A stretch of DNA of 64,000 nt. It comes from Lumbricus terrestris. Its lineage: Eukaryota > Annelida > Clitellata > Crassiclitellata > Lumbricidae. The notes below the pieces were generated by a model. The model saw nothing but the letters and a program-made list of their open reading frames with translations. It ran no database searches and was not told the DNA's origin. The translations under genes and the position numbers were made by a program. The DNA lies in assembly GCA_949752735.1 (NCBI GenBank), contig OX457039.1, forward strand, positions 44,019,452 to 44,083,451. The letters are read 5' to 3'. Below, one piece after another: positions 20,860 through 33,861 of this stretch. Each line of letters begins with the position of its first letter. The first letter of the stretch is position 1.

Positions 20860-23800
20860 ATGTCAAAGTCTCAACAGACTGAAGTTCCGGTGAACGATTG
20901 TTCAGATGCTGACGCAACTGCTGCACAGAACTTCCCGTGTCTTTCTCATTCAGATGAGCAACAGCATCAGCAGCCAAGACAGCAGAAATCTTCTGCAACC
21001 AATTTGCAAGATGTCGCTTCGGGTTCTTCTGCCGATTTTGTAGGTCATCATCATGACGACAGCGCTGAAGAAAAACTCGGAGACAACTTGGCAGTTTGTA
21101 AACGCAGAGAACTCGATGAAGTTTTTAGTCCTGTCAGCTTAAACACTTCAGAGGTTAAGGCAGTGAATGAGGACCTTAAGGATTCGGCAGATGTCGATTC
21201 TTCTGGTGAGAACCTGACCATGGTCAAAGAAAAATTAGAAAAAGACAATAGTGATGAATGTCCCATCTCTAGCGATAGGAAGCATTCAAATCCTGACTTG
21301 GGAGATGATGCTAATGTTAACTGTTCGAATGAGGCAGATCATTGCAATTCTGCTAGCAACAGTGATTGTAGTTCGGGTAAGTTGTTGGGCACTTTGGAGG
21401 CCTCAGATGTTGAGAGTAACTTTGCCACTATTGATATTTCTGACAGTTTTAAGACTTCAGCACCAAATTTTGAGAGGTCACAAGTGACCAAAAGTGCATC
21501 TGCGGTTGGAGAAAACGGTACCAGTACTAGTGGTAAGCCACTTCAAGACAGCTGGCATTCACTGTTTGAAATACGCCAGCGTGAGACCGGCTACGGGGGA
21601 AGGCAAAACGGCACATGTGCATTCACGCACAAGGCTTGTGGAAGTACACACTTAGTCCAAAGACTTGTACGTTATACAACTTTAAATGGTCACTCAGGAT
21701 GTGTCAATGCGCTGCATTTTAACGAATCAGGTAACTGACTTTCTATGTGATCATTCCCATGTTCAAAATACTTACTACAGATTTACGCTGCATAATCTCT
21801 TTTGGCCAGGTTAGAATAACGCATGTTTTATTATGAATACTAGAGTTGGATAAATGCTTCTGAAGCAGAGATTGTTAGTGAAAACTTAATCGAAGCAGAT
21901 AGCATTGTGCGCTAAAACAGGGTTAATACGGAATTTTGTCAAAGCTGTGAGTTTCTTAAAACTGGCAACACTGTCATTAATAATGATAATTTTACAGGAA
22001 GAATAAATTAATGGCACTGTTTGTGGGCAGTGCTAATAGAAAGCAATTGTTTCACCTTGAGCATCTCAGTTTGTGTATTTAGTATTTCTTAGCTGCTAAG
22101 TTATTCTTACAGTTTGCATCACCATTTTATGTATTAGATGTGTTCAATGTTCGTATAGGTGTAATTATACATGTGCAAAATTTATATGTACATGGAAAAG
22201 ATATGCCAACTTATTAAATCGTTCCTATATCTTTGTATTTTAGGGACACTTTTGGCTAGTGGTTCTGATGATCTGAACATACAAATTTGGAAATGGATGG
22301 AGTCAAAATCGTTCTTTTCATTCGATTCGGGTCACAGGAGTAATGTTTTTCAAGTACGTGCCACTGTATGGATTTATATAATACGTATTTTTGTAATTGA
22401 TACCGATTGGATTTTACTCTTCCTTTTATGTTTCAGAAAAATATAACTGAGAAACGGGACTCTGCTAGCGGAACGATATTGTTCCTTTTGGGTTTGCCCT
22501 TTGGCACCCATGATCTATTACATGAACATGTACTCATATTGTTAGTGATCAATAAATCCTATGAGTTGAAATTTTTATTATCAAGTCCTTCAAGTACAGT
22601 TGATTGGTGTGTAGAGTAAGATATTGCTCAGATATGATCTATAATGTATAAATCTCATCATACTATCAAAGTGTTCTTTGCTGTCTCATAGTTTTGAACT
22701 TTACTACAACATTCAAATGAACAATACGATTGGGTTGTAGTATGATATTTAATCAGAATTATCTTTGCTTTGTTTAACTTGTTGCATTAATGTGGAATTC
22801 TGTACTAGTGCAAATTTATGCCATTTACTGGTGACTGCCATCTGGTGAGTTGCGCACGAGATGGTCAAGTTCGTCTCGCTGAGCTTTCGTCTACTGGAAC
22901 GTGTAGGGTCACAAAGAAGTTAGCTCATCACAAGGGAGCAGCCCACAAGGTTGGTAGAGTTAGCTTTAGACTTTTCTATGATGGCAATTTGCTTACATGA
23001 ATATGCCTAGTGTGTGTGTGTATATAAATTGGACAAACATGTAATACTTCAATGAAGCTCTCTAATGTTTTTAAAGGTGACTACGGTATATTATAGATGT
23101 GAGAAGGTGCAATTATAGAAAGGTTGCAAATGTGAGAATTAGCAAAATTGCACTTCATGCAAACTTGTATCAGCCAGGGACAGTGGTTTGACTGAGCACA
23201 GTAGTATATCACTTTAGTAATCTGTGTGCCAAGGGGTCTGTTTCACAATAGCTTTTCTTGTTTTTAACTGTTCTCGATCCGAAATTTGATTGCACCACGA
23301 AAATTTTCGTTCCATCAAATTCTGTTTTTCTCTTTTTCCTGGTATGATAATCACTTGGATTAGGTCTTCAATTAAACTTTTTATTTTTATCATTTCATTA
23401 CTCGTGCCTTTCTGCATATAGTTTGAAAATATGAAACTTTTTGCAGCATACTTCAATCAATCAATCAGCCAATCAGTCAAAATTTATATAAGACCCTTCA
23501 AGGTCTATCCTTAGATGCTATTGTCATTGCTAAATCAATGTTCCTGAATTTCTGCCTTTTTTATGTATGCAAGTGATGCTAAAAATGCATATGCATGCAG
23601 ATTTTGCTTTTCTTACTTTGTATACTGTATAGTCCTGTCATTACTCCTTTGCTTTGCCAATGTTATTTTATGCATTGTTGATAATTAATATATTGCTTAT
23701 TTGGTATTGCATGATATCATTGATAGTTACAAGCTGAACTTCTGTTTCTGTTTGTTGAAAGTTGGCTCTGCTTTGTGATTCATCGCACATATTCTACAGC

Positions 23801-26800
23801 TGCGGAGAAGATGCAGTCTCCTTTGAAGTCGACTTGAGACAGGAAAAGCCAAACAAGTAAGCATTGTTTGCAAACTTTATTCTCTTTCTTTGACAAAATT
23901 AGGGTTTATCGAGGAGTTTGCGCTGTGTTTTGTTATATAAATGCTAGAAATTTTTTAATTAAGTATACATGTGATATGCTTGTCAGACCTTTTTAATGGT
24001 GGGCTAGTGCAATACTTCCCAGCAAGTGGTGGCCAGGGTTCCTTCAATGAGCCCATTCTGGAAAACTCTGGCAAAGATAAATTGTATATGGTGTATATTT
24101 TGTCATACAAACTTTATTATCAGTCATGAATCAGTCATTTTCAGTCATCACACAAAACTCACCAAGCCATAAAGATAAACAAATTGAATTTTTTTTCTCA
24201 AATTGTATAGCTTTTAAGCAGGCTGTGTGAGCAATAAAATAGCGTTGGTATACCAGAAATGGCCCATGGGCCAGCTAATTTACAACCCGGCTCTGCCTGA
24301 AAGCTCACAAACTTATTCTTTGCTTAATTGATAAGCTTTGGTAAATTGCAATTATATAACTTATGTATGATGTGATTGACATTTGAATTTTTTGTTGTTG
24401 TAGACTTTGTGTCACCAGAGAAAACAACCACAAGATCGAACTTTATTCGATCCATGCAAATCCATTCAAACCATACGAGTTTGTCGTTGGTGGAAGGGAT
24501 TACTATGTTAGGTAAAGTTTTGTTAAGTAAATTTACAGATGGTTTAGTAACGTGTCACTCCTGCTTGTTGTATTAAGCTGCTTTAGCAGTTATCATGGCA
24601 GTAGGTCTGTTTCTTTCTCAAGTTGTCTAATATTTTGGTTTAAGATAATACTCTGTTGCCTAATTGCCATGAAAGTTGAATGTGCTACTGTTTTAAATAC
24701 TGATGCACTGCCATATTTCTGTGTTTTTTTACAGGGTATACGATGCAAGAAAGATCAACGAGGTAGGATGGCATCATAAATAGTTAAATAATAAGTGTTA
24801 TATTGTTCTTTGATTTATCGTTTTATTGCATATATAAAATTAAACGTAGATGGTTTCCTTGGAATTATTTCTCAGAGTTAACTGTGGTGATTCTAGAATG
24901 AAAGTGGTGGTGGTGTTCTCAAGAAGTTCTGTCCTCAGCATTTGGTTGGAACGGAAAGCAAAGCAAACATCACTTGTGCTGTCTACAATTTTGATGGAAC
25001 AGGTGCGAACATTTGCAACTTGCAAATTGTGTCTACACAATATCAATGAACTGATGAATCTTTTTTCAAACTGTATGCCACTTGAGTTCTAGTGGTGACA
25101 CCCAATTTGACCTTTTTATATTTATTCTAGTAATTCTATTTATCTATTAGTAGATAGCACTTTCATAATAAAATAATACTAAAACCATTCATGTTATTGT
25201 GCAATATAGATGTTAAAAAGCAACTCTGAAAAAAAAGACAGCTCTGAAATTATTCTTGGGGGGAATATCCTTCCTGGGGTTGGGAGGGACTTCCCCTTTG
25301 AGCTGCGTAGATTAAGCACTTGTGGACGCATGTAAGTTCTATGCCTCAAAATACTAGTTTCGAGCTCAGGTGCATCATCAATTCATCATGTCAGATAGGA
25401 ACATAGCAGTTTTTATTGGTTGGTGCAGAAGACTGTGAGTTTGTCTAAAACGAAATGAAAATGATTCTAATTAGTGTAACATGAAAAGTTGAAAGAAATA
25501 ATTGAAGGAAGATTGGAGAGGAAAAGGTGCAGAGGAAGACCTAGACAAAAACTGCTGGATGGGATGATGGAGAAGGGTTACAGAGAACTTAAAGACATGG
25601 CACAACAGCGTGAAAGATGGAGACATTGGACGTTTGGACCTGCCACTTGGCAGAGAACCTAAAGAAGAACAGTTGACATCAGGACACACTTTGCGATTTC
25701 TGATTGTTTATATTATTAATGAGCATGAGTACAAGACAAAACTCACCAATATCATTTGTTCAGTAAATCACAAAAAGTTGAGAAATCAAGACTTTGCAGG
25801 GATAAGGATCAATGTATGCGATTGCATGTCATTTCCAAACTACCATAACATTGTTAATTGATCTTTCAATTCATTGGTAAGTAGGTTGCCTTTTGTGTTT
25901 GCAGAAGTTGCACTCCCACAGCATTAATACAATTATCTTATTCATCCTATGAACTCGCCTCTTGCAATCTCTCTGCAGGTTTTCACTCAACATTGAAAGC
26001 ATTTTCCCTCATAAATCCTAACCTGATTCCACGTTTAGCCATCATCCACCTTAGCCGTCTGACTGTCTGCCTGCCTGGCTCTCTTTATCTTGACGCCCTG
26101 CGTGTCAATTTTTGTTGTTGAGTGCCTGTGAATGGCTGCTTTTGTTGGCACTGTAGAGATCTTTAGTTTAAAATTACAATTACACTTACTAAGGGCAATG
26201 CAGGTAATATCTAAGAGCTTTATAACTCCACATGCACATTTTTTTCAGAGCCAATAGACTGGACATTGGGCAGTAGCACCCTAGTGTCCCTTTAGAAATG
26301 TCATCGAGCCTGTGAAATTGTGAACGGAATTATTCTGATGCACTTGCTAATGATGATTAATTAATTAATTAAGTAAGTCAATCCCTTTCTATGCACTCAC
26401 TAGTGAATGACACAGTAAAGAAATGTCTGTTGGCGTGGGAAATATGAAGCAGCAACTGCTAAAAATAATGTTGTCTTTGGGGTTCTGATTTTCAGAAATC
26501 CTAGCGTCATACAACGATGAAGAGATTTATCTTTTCGACAACACTCAGCCGGAAGTGAAAAATCACCATCTTCATCAATACATTGGCCACAGAAACAGTG
26601 CCACAGGTCTGTGTTAATTCTTAAGATTTTGATTGAGTGACCACTTTGTCTTATTTCTTGCACTGCAGCAGTCAATGCATGCACTCAGTGGCGTAGCCTG
26701 GAATTTATGATGAGGGGCCGTGGTTATGGCCTGGCCAGATGACCTTCCCGGCACTAACCAAACAGTATTACAGTAAATAAAAAGGGAATAAAGTAACAAA

Positions 26801-29800
26801 GGGAATAAAGTAAGAAAACAATTATTATTACAAGCAGTTGTTTTGTTTTTTCTTATTTAATTGGATGAATAACCTAAATTAAAAAAACTTTTTCCTGAGC
26901 CAATGGGGGGGGTTAGCCCTCTAGACCCCCCTTGTCTACGCCACTGCATGCACTCATATAATCCACTTTGATTCCTGAATGGTTTTCTATGACCTCTGCT
27001 GTACAGTTTACATAACTAAATTTGTTCTGTATCTTGCCTAGAGTATCATATCTTACTTTTTATGGCATCATTGTTTAGCTTAGACTTCATTACTAGGCAT
27101 ACTTTATTTTTTATTTTATTTCTGGGCTTGCAGTGAAAGGCGTTAACTTCTACGGGCCAAAGAGCGAGTTCATCGTTAGTGGAAGCGACTGTGGCAACGT
27201 CTTCCTGTGGGAGAAGAATTCGGAGAAGATCGTCAACTACTTTAAAGCAGATGAGGGCAGCGTAGTAAGTTAACCTTGATGCTTCCTCTTGTATTGTCTT
27301 CTTAAATTGGCAAATATAGTTTTCTTTATTCTTGTACGTAGTTAAAGTGGCTAAAAGTAATAAAGTGCCAAAATAAAAAACTGGTTGTTTATGCACAGAA
27401 ACAAAGTTGTTTGGTGATGTGATAATTATTCATGTTCTGCCATTAAACAATCGACTAATTACTACTACAGTACATTGCAAATATTTAATTAATTAACGTT
27501 GATGCTTGTTATACATCATATTCTTGAGGAGCATAAATATTGATATATAGGGTGTCCAATAAGTTCGTGAACGATTTTGCTTGCAGAAAGCAGAAAAGTT
27601 TTGCAACAGACATTAATAATGCTTATGTCATTTGAAAGAGCTTTATGTCCCGAAACCAAAAAGTGCAAAAAGTGTTAGTTTTTTGCAACGAGGAAATGAC
27701 GTCATCAATTTATGCTGAAAGGCTATTTTTAGCGAATTTTATGCAGTTCGCGATCGTTTTCAGTTACGCTCGAAAGCTGCTATTCTTGCTGAAGAAGGAT
27801 ATTCATATTCCGTTATAGGCGACAAATTAGGACGATCGAAAGGTTGGGTAGCAAAATGGGTTGAAAGAAGCAAGCATGGCGAGTTAGGCGATCATGCATG
27901 AGATGCGGTCGACCAAAGATTTTGACACAGGCTGCTATTAAAATAATCAAAAAGGCGAAATTCAGACGGGTATTTGGATTGAGACAGATAGAAAAATCTC
28001 TCAAGGCAGGTGGACTGAAGGGCAAAAAGAAAAAAATCAGAAATTGCATGAAAGTGGAGTTGAAGTAGAGAAGTTGGAAACACAGAAAGGCGCCCTTGCT
28101 AACAGACGCTCAGAAGCGTTTTCCAGCAGGATGGTGCGCGAGTACATACATCTGCTGCTTCGCGAGCATGGTTGAACGAAAATATTCCTAACAACATTGA
28201 AAATTGGCCTCCAAACTCTCCTGACCTGTCACCGATTGAAAATCTCTGGAGTATACTCTCAAGCAGTGTCTACAAAGATCCTGAACCAAAAACTCCTGCT
28301 CAGATAAAACGTCGTTTGCGAAAAGCATGGAATTCGATATCGCTTGAAACTTTGTACAACCTCATCGAATCTTTGCCCAGACGAATGAAAGCTGTTATAG
28401 CCAGCAAAGGCAACACTATTGCCTATTAAATGGTACAATAATTATTGATTTTTGTTGTGTACTTTTTTTTAAACAAACTAGCAAAATCGTTCACGAACTT
28501 TTTGGACACCCTGTACATTTCTTACCTGTTTCTGTCCTTATTGCTGTGACTTGCTCATGTATGTGATGTGTGCAAGGGTGACTGATGTTGTCGGGGTTTT
28601 TCAGGTCAACGTTCTTGAACCTCATCCTCATTTTGCTTTTCTGGCAACAAGTGGACTTGACCATGATGTCAAGATCTGGCTGCCACTTGCTGAGGAGCCA
28701 ACTCAGTTGGCTGGACTTGAAGAGGTTTGCTATTGGTTACCAGTATATCTTGGTGTGTGTATATATATATAGACAGCACTTTTTATGTGATACTTAAAAT
28801 GTGCTATAGTAAGTATCCCTATGCATACATACGTACATACTTATGTTATTGCTGCAGTATATACATAAGTGTCATATTTCTCGTAACATTGGCGATTTTT
28901 TACCGACAATTAAACATGCATTTAAGTCAATTTTAGTAGGTATTTGAAGAATTTAAGAGATCAAAAATATTTAGTAAACTGTGCGCTGCATTGAAAAATT
29001 TTCTGCCAACTTAGTAAATATGATGTGCTCGAATTTTCAGGTTTTGAACAAATGTTGCTTTATTCGAAGAAGCATGCTGTCAGTTATTAGAACTCCTGTT
29101 TAGGCAGAGTTTCAGTACGAAACAACTTTGTGCATGTTTCTTGCTTAATGAAAAGCTGCTTTGATTTCCCAGTTGCTTTTAATGCATCTTTGTTATATAG
29201 TCTTATATAATCTGTGTTATATAACATCTTTCAGGTCATTAAGAAGAATCGTCGGGAGAGGGAGAACGAACGTAATGAGCCAGACATCGATAACAGAATG
29301 TTGTGGCTTCTAATGCATCACTTGAGACGATCAGCAAGGCGCCAGGTACTCAGCTGAACAACCTGGAGGGGGTCTGTCGCTATATTAGACCATAAAAAGT
29401 CTATGTATCAAGAGATGGTATTCAAATGGAATCTGCACATGACCAATTATTATCTTTTATGTCTGTCCTGGGAAAGATATTCAGATGTAAGGCAGACAAG
29501 GGCGAATAAATGTGATGAAGCAAACAGGTTCTGACAGGTTGAGAATTGCCAGGACTTTTAGGGGTTTAACCCTCTCAGTCTTTCTTAGGACCACAGTCTT
29601 TTTCACACCCAACTCCATGTGGGTCATAATTTTATAGTCTGACCCCATTATTTTTTTACAATTGAGAGCAGGTTCACCAATTTGATTTATCTGATTACAC
29701 TTGGCTTTGGAGAGAGTTGTGTGCAGGTTTTTATGAAGTACATCTGAGGATGCCAACTTTTTTGAGATATGGGGAGGGGGAGATGAAGTCCGTGGCAACT

Positions 29801-31165
29801 GAGGGATTAATATTGTAGTTGCTTTTGTCAAACTGTGCACCAACTCAACAAATAGTTCTGATGTTTGCCAAAGTTATTCATTCAAAGAACTAGTGCCATC
29901 CTAATTGCTTGGCATATTGGTTCCTGTAAGATTTTTAGTTATTTTAATTTACAGATGTCAATAATAAGAATGATTGATCATACAGACAAGTTTATTCTTG
30001 CTTTATGGATCATTGACTTTAGATTCATTCATGTGTGGATTACATACCTGTGAATGCTTCATGTGGGTCAATAGTTTCCATTTAAACTTGCTGCGTTGTA
30101 GCAAAGTTTAGCATTGCCCTCCTCATTTAACACGTTGGCTGCTGATTTGCTGTGTTAAATGACTCAATTTGGAACGTGTTGACACGTCCCTCGCGGCCAA
30201 CGTGTTAACCAAGCTTTGAACTGGTACCATTTTAGAACGTCAACAGTGCAATTAAATTCATGTAAGTTCAGAGCAAATAAATTATGTTGTACTGAAGTGA
30301 ATTTTAAAAGGCATATGAATTGCCTCAGATTCACACTTTGGTGTGACCTTGTGCGCATAAGAAATTTATGTAATAATCATGTCAAAATCTTCCATGGTTT
30401 TAGCAGACTTCCAGGCAATTATCTTAAGTAGAAATAATAGAAATAAATATCTCGTATGGTTTATATTAGGGTTGTGAATTTTAAAAATTTTCAGCAATCA
30501 ATTAAACGTAAAGAAATTTTAATCGATTAATTGCGGCTTGTTTCATTTATTTTTTACTCATTTTATGATGTTAGGCATTCCATTTCCAGAGTAAACGATG
30601 TAGCGAACAATGATACTGTAAAACATTTTAGTGGAAAATAAAGCAATCATTTTGCATTTGAAGATGGTGACAAAATTAACTGAATTCTCATTGCATTGAA
30701 TTTAAGTTCTCTTAGTGTGATTCAAACATATCGCTGGCGTATCACCTTCAGAAAGTAGTAACTGACTCAGTACTTTGTTTCTCACACTTTACTTAAAACA
30801 TGCGAAATTATTTGAATTTAATCGATTAATTGTAGCTTAATTTTGGAGATGAATTGATTAATTTCATTTTAATCATTTCCGGTGATATTTCGAATACTAA
30901 ATTGATTTGATAACTGAAGTGGATTAGAGCTTAAATAATTAAATAATGGCATTTGTACGTGTCTAGATTTTGCAGTCCATATTCAGACCATGTGTTTGTT
31001 GTTGTTGAAAAATTTGTTGTTTGAATCTGACAGATGCAGCATTTAGGTGAGGATCAAGGTTCTTCGTCAAGTGAAGATTCAGTGGATATGGAGAATGATG
31101 ATGACGATGAAGGGGAGGAGGACGGAGGGGAGGCAGACGAACCAATGCAGTGCAACCCTTCGTAA
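20860..31165 (+). CDS. DCAF8: DDB1- and CUL4-associated factor 8 (WD40 substrate receptor)
   Basis: Twelve coding exons join in phase: 20860-21730, 22244-22353, 22809-22949, 23762-23856, 24404-24511, 24735-24762, 24897-25002, 26496-26606, 27134-27264, 28605-28724, 29235-29345, 31034-31165. They give 2064 nt, or 687 residues. Residues 1 to about 260 are Ser/Asp/Glu-rich and low complexity. WD40 repeats follow from [12 protein letters not shown] through [83 protein letters not shown] and [15 protein letters not shown]. Two D-x-R motifs at the ends of blades (VDLR, YDAR) fit the DWD signature used to bind DDB1. The C-terminus is [10 protein letters not shown], then [11 protein letters not shown], then a very acidic tail ending MQCNPS. 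Order and motifs match animal DCAF8 (about 600 residues in vertebrates); the extra length is in the N-terminus. Known role: substrate receptor of CUL4-DDB1 ubiquitin ligase. Exon 6 is only 28 bp. Two transposons, a LINE fragment and other repeats sit in its introns. Confidence 0.96.
25485..25665 (+). pseudogene. 3' fragment of the same LINE family
   Basis: Plus-strand reading gives [23 protein letters not shown] and then [13 protein letters not shown]. These align with the C-terminus of the LINE at 7680-8823 (IIEGKMEGKRTRGRPRQ, LLDWMM, NRDEWRRQTFEPA). The rest of the element is absent. It lies in a DCAF8 intron between 25002 and 26496. Independent insertions explain the match better than a shared gene. 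Confidence 0.85.
25980..26170 (+). repeat. Dispersed repeat also at 8930-9148
   Basis: Shares several blocks with 8930-9148, including 'tagccgtctgactgtctg' and 'gagtgcctgtgaa', and the site where the 9149 hAT inserted ('ctgtagag'). It is intronic in DCAF8. Unknown family. Confidence 0.55.
26686..26946. mobile_element. hAT-type MITE (CAGTGGCGTAGCC ends)
   Basis: A 261-bp element with ends CAGTGGCGTAGCC and GTCTACGCCACTG. Perfect 8-bp target duplications catgcact lie at 26678-26685 and 26947-26954. It is non-coding and lies in the DCAF8 intron directly after exon 8. Confidence 0.88.
27548..28513 (+). mobile_element. Internally deleted Tc1/mariner-type transposon
   Basis: Flanked by TA dinucleotides. 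Its inverted repeats of about 32 bp begin T/CAGGGTGTCC and run into AAGTTCGTGAACGATTTTGC, with a few mismatches between arms. Total length 966 bp, shorter than the usual 1.2-1.6 kb. Transposase remnants are in the same orientation. It is inserted in the 1.3-kb DCAF8 intron between exons 9 and 10. Confidence 0.9.
27750..28429 (+). pseudogene. Tc1/mariner transposase remnant
   Basis: The N-terminal part has a helix-turn-helix ([18 protein letters not shown] then [12 protein letters not shown]) ending in a stop near 27900. Another frame resumes with [19 protein letters not shown] large internal deletion removes the first catalytic Asp region. The C-terminal part, about 28120-28429, reads [17 protein letters not shown], then [15 protein letters not shown], so the second Asp and final acidic residue (D..E) are present. 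A stop follows at 28429. It cannot encode an active enzyme. Confidence 0.88.
29346..31033 (+). other. Last intron of DCAF8 with an ATCGATTAAT-rich decayed repeat
   Basis: Nothing coding is seen here. Positions about 30466-30895 begin 'agggttgtgaatttt' and contain repeated 'aatcgattaat' in both orientations. They resemble, in motif only, the termini of the 42000-45240 element, and may be an old relative of it. No clean target duplication was found. Confidence 0.4.
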
Positions 31166-31899
31166 CTGGACTTTGCATCAAGTGGAGCAATAGCTGTTGG
31201 CATTTGGCCGGCTTTACTTGTTTTCGGTTTGGTTTAACTGAATTTTGGATGCAGTTCACAAAATGGTCTGGCTTTTTTGCATGAACGGCTTGTTGGAGTG
31301 TTACTAAATTTTCTGTGATTTCTGTAAATGACACCGTGAGTTGTCGCTTTGCTCACTAGGTTGTAACACTTAAGGAGACTTTGTTAAGAGCAGACTATAC
31401 TTTGTAAGTTTGACATTATATAGAAAGCCACTATTCTGCACCACCTTATAAAACAAATTGCTGTATATAAGGTTGAACATTGCATTCTACAACATTCATT
31501 GAAGACAATGTGAACATAAAAATACATGATTTCGATTTCTCACTGCTTCCATTTTCCACAACGGATAGAAATGCGAGCATGAGATATCGATCATTTCTAT
31601 CGTCAAATTTTTTTTAGCAGTAAAAAATTAGCAATGCTTTTATGAAATAGCTTTGGTTAACAATGAGAGACAGAGAGTACTGAAAGTACTTGGGATACTA
31701 ATGCAACACATTGTTAAAGTGTTAAATGGTTTAATTAAAGAGAAGCCTGAAAGATGTATTCTGTGGCGGTCCCCAAAGTAGAGTAAGTACCGGTAATGTA
31801 ATGTAAGGAGATCAGTTTGTGGACTGTACAAAAGTGTACATATTTGATAAACAAGCAAACTGGATTTGTAAACAGATTGTTGGTTCTACTTGCAGTTAA
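31166..31899. other. Probable 3' untranslated region of DCAF8
   Basis: AT-rich sequence after the DCAF8 stop. No other feature is seen. An ATTAAA hexamer occurs near 31733, and an AATAAA near 32569; neither can be proven as the polyadenylation signal. Confidence 0.35.
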
Positions 31900-32184
31900 T
31901 CACTGATGTTTATACTTAAGGAAGCAGTTTAACAGTTCTTCTATTTGTTCTGTAGTCTTCGCATTATTTTCAATTATTTTTTTCTGACTCCATCTGTTGA
32001 AATTATTTAATCCAGCCTCATCTTCTGCCGCTTTCAATCCAATCCTCTGCTCAGTAAAATCCATCTCCTTGTTCTTTAGCAAATCTTTGTCTCCATTTAT
32101 GCCCTTCAGTATAAGATTTTTAAAGTTCTTAGTGTCTTCATCGATTGTGGCTTCGTTTTCTTGGCATGCCTTCCTCTTGTCAAC
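31900..32184 (-). CDS. Candidate terminal exon of an unidentified minus-strand gene
   Basis: The minus strand has a strong acceptor (tttcatgcag) followed by 94 codons and a stop. The peptide is highly charged and Lys/Glu/Asn-rich: VDKRKACQENEATIDEDTK near its start, EMDFTEQRIGLKAAEDEAG in the middle, and TTEQIEELLNCFLKYKHQ at the end. It looks helical, possibly coiled coil. The unbroken frame and acidic/basic composition differ from surrounding AT-rich noise. I do not recognise the family and could not find upstream exons before 34 kb. If real, it is the 3' end of a gene convergent with DCAF8. It could also be a pseudogene. Confidence 0.45.
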   Translation of the reverse strand, partial: VDKRKACQENEATIDEDTKNFKNLILKGINGDKDLLKNKEMDFTEQRIGLKAAEDEAGLNNFNRWSQKKIIENNAKTTEQIEELLNCFLKYKHQ

Positions 32185-33853
32185 CTGCATGAAATTATCT
32201 CATTTATGCCATTCAGTCGAGTGAAGCAATACTGCCAGTCTGTGTTTTCAACCCAAGTTTTGATGCTTTTTTCTGAATTCATATCAACAAATATTGCCTT
32301 TCAAATAGAATATATACCATGATCTTTGGACTAGAGTTTTATTAAAAGAGATGCAATTAAATTTAGTAAGTTTTTTTGCCAGCTTTGCTTGTGGCAAGGC
32401 TGCTTGTTGAATCTTTAGCAGTATTGTTGTATTGTTAAATCAATATGCCTGATTATTCAGGTATTGATTTATGTTAAGTCTGTTAAAAAGTATGAGTGAG
32501 GCTTTGACATGATTTGCTTGCTGTGATTTTATGCTTCAGTGTTTGTTATGATATATGTATGAAGCAAATAAATTCATACAGTATAGCAAGTATAGTTCCC
32601 ATACGGTATAACAAGTATAGTTCCCATACAGTATAGTTCCCATACAGTATAACAAGTATAGTTCCCTAGCACAGCATGATACATACGAAGAGAGGGCTGT
32701 CACATACATACAAGTTTGATCCATTTGTCTAGTATGATTTCTTCTTTCATGTGGATGTCTACATGGGGTGAATGGTGTCTATGTGATGCTTTTTGCAGTG
32801 GTTCATTGGTGCAGCTCTGCATTGAGACATTTAAGGGGCTGTCTATATATTACCTTTATAGGGAGGGTGACCCGTAGGGAGGGTCACCGGATTTAGGCGA
32901 TTTACCTGAGGACGTGTACAGCTGGGAGGGGTCTAAAAGATGTAGCATACACAAAATAAATATCTAGTTATCACATCCACATTAGGCTATTTATAACTCT
33001 GTGTTATCATATAGTCATCCGATGGCATTTGACTACATTGTAATTAAATTCTGTTCAGATCTAAACAGTAAATCATAACAGTTAACAAATTTTAGATAAC
33101 AAATATGATGTTAAAATATGGTGTTATATATGATAAAAGCCTATGGTAAAGTAACATGTTACAGATGACTTTAGCCAACTAACTTTTGTAAAGGGAGGGT
33201 AAAGAAGCTTGTGCTTTAGCAATATTGCACATGGGGGGGGTGTTCCCCAAATTGTACAAGTTCCAACAAGAGAGAGGGGGTCAGAACTATGATTTTTTTG
33301 TGTATGTAATATATGGCTATTGTTTGTTGGAATTTCTTAACAGTATTTGTGTTTTGGAGTCAAATTTAGTCAAGAAACCCTCTGCAAAGTTTCTAGCTCT
33401 GTAGAGTAGGCCTACTCTTGGTGATAATTATAATTGCAACATTAGTCACGCAAAGTTTGAGTTTACAATTTTATTCTGATTTGACTTTGCATGGATCACT
33501 TACTGGTATGTACAACGACTTTTAGAATTGTGTATAATTTGATATAAACGATTACAATGTTGTGTTTAAAGGATAAAGTTACAAGGCGTACGGCAGTTTG
33601 GTTATGTGACTTTTCTTGTATTGGGGAAGACTAAGGTAGCTCATCTGCAGCAAGAAGATGCTTTCTAGACAGTTTTCAGGTAGCTTGCCTAAATGAAAAA
33701 TGATCCTCAGTTCACGAGTAATAAAAGAGAGGCTTTAGTTATCTAAAGAATAAAGATTGGAGATCACATACATGAGGATGATTATTAAGATAATAATGAT
33801 GTGATAATAATATAATTTTACTATATTATTGGCAGTGGATTTGATTAATGCTA
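32185..33853. other. Intergenic or intronic region, nothing assigned
   Basis: AT-rich, with a local tandem repeat of 'tatagttcccatac' / 'gtataacaag' at about 32578-32665. If the 31900-32184 exon is real, this would be part of its upstream intron. I see no convincing exon. Confidence 0.4.
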
Positions 33854-33861
33854 GTGAGCTT

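Noticed and set aside
21051..21266. Minus-strand Ser-rich ORF
   Set aside because: Shadow of the DCAF8 N-terminal exon on the other strand.
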